A DNA stretch of 64,000 bases from Dactylorhiza incarnata (Eukaryota > Streptophyta > Magnoliopsida > Asparagales > Orchidaceae): assembly GCA_033032865.1 (NCBI GenBank), contig JAWHQI010000185.1, positions 2,542,001 to 2,606,000 of the forward strand, read 5' to 3'. A model generated the notes under the pieces. That model was not told the DNA's origin. It made no database searches and saw only the letters and a program-made list of their open reading frames with translations. Positions 62,717-64,000 of the stretch are shown here, piece after piece. The position numbers and the translations under genes were made by a program. Within the stretch, counting starts at the first letter, position 1. Each line of letters opens with the position of its first letter.

Positions 62717-63970
62717 TCATGCCCCAAATACATTCAACAAAAAGTTCTTAAGAGTTCTTAAGGCTGCCGCCAGAGGAGCCGCTGCTTTCATCTGAACCAA
62801 CGAGGATGACTCCATCTTTTCGCGGAGGTCCTCATCTTCTGGGGCGGGAACTGGCATGAAGATATCAGGCACGACCAGACTTGCGGATAGTGTCTCAACG
62901 CCATCTTTCAAGTATCCGGCATCACGAAGCACTTGCAACATGTGCTCCGCCGCATCTTACTCATTCTCCTGCATGAGCTCTGCGAACTCAGAGTTGGAGT
63001 AAGAGTGCCTCTTACTCCCTTCCACCAGGGCCGAAGTGGCGGCGTCTCGCAAACACTGAATCTCGTCCTTGGACTCCCGACCCTCGTCCTCAAGGCCAGC
63101 CACTCGCATGCAAAGCATCTCGGCGCTGGTGGTGCCCTGCGGAAAGGAGAATGGTAAGAAGGGGGCAAATGGAGGCATCAACATAGGCACCCGCGGAGAA
63201 TCACGTACCTCCCGAACAGGGCACTTGGCGAGGAGGGTCTCGGCGGCCTCCAATTCGCACTTTAGCTCCAGGATCTCTGCAGAGGCGATTGAATGTGTTG
63301 TCTCCATGTCGCTGAGGCTTCGCACGAGGTTGACGCTGTGGCGCGAAGACATGTGCGCGAGCTCAATGTCCAGTAGGAAGGCTCGCGAGGTCTCATGAGC
63401 GAGCACTTGTGTCTTCTCGGCATCAAAGACCTCTGCGTCATCTCGGCCGTAAAGAGCATATCCGATGGCATGGGCCTCTCCGCTATCCATCTCGGTCTCG
63501 ATCCAGGATGAGTGGAGGGTGGAGAGAGAAACCCTATTAGCATTTCGGTCCCACTGAACAAGTGGGGCTCCCGCGACGTCCACCAACTTCTCGCCGTGCG
63601 CGAAGTTTTGAGGGTCCCTCGGCAGCGGCCTCGAGGAGGTTCCTTTCAGTGGAGTCGATGTCTCGGCCGGAGCATTCGCTCCTTGATCCTCGACCAAGGT
63701 TCCCTTACCCTTCACGGGTGGGAGGGTCTTCTCCCTCGCGGGGGGGAGGGGGGGATACCTTATCCTTCGCAGTTAAGGGGGTTTTCTATTTTTTAGAGTA
63801 GGAGGCGAGAGGGGAGCATCCGATTTCCATTTTTGGCCGCCAGACTTGGAGGACGCTAAGTCCTCTCGGCAGAGCTCTGCAGCGGCCCGTGCAGCAGACA
63901 GGGAAGGTCCCAGTGCTGCCCCCGCCGGATGCAGGGGATGAAGTGGGAAGTCACGAACACCTGGATCCAT
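62717..63970 (-). pseudogene. Antisense ORF of K (Tat additional gene), C-terminal part
   Basis: Frames 63970-63773, 63715-62957 and 62941-62717 lie in one minus-strand phase. TAA at 62957-62959 separates the last two. Between the first two a TAA at 63773-63775 and C-runs suggest indels; another phase is open there. The middle part has ETSTPLKGTSSRPLPRD, then a long coiled coil (SAEILELKCELEAAETLLAK, VAGLEDEGRESKDEIQCLRD). The end is acidic (PVPAPEDEDLREKME). This resembles the C-terminal half of the antisense proteins of Tat-group elements annotated as putative gypsy-type transposon protein; the N-terminus would lie right of the window. Function unknown. Confidence 0.7.
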
Positions 63971-64000
63971 AGAAATTCACTTAGCATGAAAGTAAGAAGA

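Larger units (their letters stand above)
57455..64000 (+). mobile_element. Tat-type gypsy element K, 5'-truncated, continuing past the window
   Basis: The end of reverse transcriptase, RNase H, a second RNase H and integrase in one plus-strand frame (57455-59605), then a 2.4-kb tandem array (59682-62103), spacer, and a long antisense ORF (63970-62717). The dual RNase H and the antisense gene after pol are hallmarks of the Tat lineage (as in Grande- and Ogre-type elements). The 3' LTR lies beyond the right edge. Confidence 0.88.

Overview
This window is plant nuclear DNA made almost entirely of nested LTR retrotransposons; I found no host protein-coding gene, rRNA or tRNA gene. The evidence is Ty1/copia pol order (integrase before reverse transcriptase), Ty3/gypsy pol of the Athila and Tat types, primer-binding sites matching initiator-Met and Asp tRNAs, LTRs of 0.9-3.1 kb, and a Tat-type second RNase H. 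It looks like gene-poor, probably pericentromeric, angiosperm heterochromatin. The species cannot be named from the sequence.

Layout, with letters used throughout. J(+): 3' tail and 3' LTR of an Athila-like element entering from the left (1-2438). A(-): a broken Athila element (2439-24396) that hosts three insertions: J, a non-autonomous copia D(-) (3934-10286) and a nearly intact copia F(+) (12659-22334). Next, an old LTR-like remnant (24397-25799), a copia LTR G(+) (from 25800) and copia H(-) (27483-41001), which is split by a full-length Athila-type element E(+) (28928-38535, 5-bp target duplication AATCC). Then a 3.1-kb chromovirus-type LTR with some internal sequence, L(+) (41002-49965), split by a short non-autonomous copia I(-) (45440-49920, target duplication AAGCG). 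Then the 5' end of an Athila B(+) (about 49966-52003), a non-autonomous Athila C(-) (52003-57454), and a Tat element K(+) (57455 to the right edge) with dual RNase H, integrase, an 89-bp tandem array and a long antisense ORF.

All pol genes carry stops, so none of these copies looks self-sufficient. In E and A many stops are C-to-T changes, as expected from decay of methylated DNA. LTR pairs of F (about 11 differences in 1392 bp) and E (about 21 in 1280 bp) point to recent insertions.

The most interesting signal is regulatory. Nearly every LTR family here has its own short, CpG-containing, palindrome-like motif repeated many times in U3, just upstream of a TATA box: TGTCTCGAGACA-like in F, CGTCGA/TCGACG in D, GTCACGCCCGTGAC in A/E/C, GCGCACGACC..GGTCGTGCGC in B and J, GACGATATCGTC in G, GACCGCCTGGTC in H. 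In the two copias that carry an extra 3' gene (aORF), the same family-specific motif forms a second array directly upstream of a TATA-like box and the aORF. The two aORF proteins are homologous although the motifs differ. This suggests an element-encoded regulator with its own promoter, coevolving with motifs shared with the LTR. A second unusual structure is a set of hairpins with a constant 14-nt loop and covarying 13-bp stems in chromovirus-type LTR sequence.
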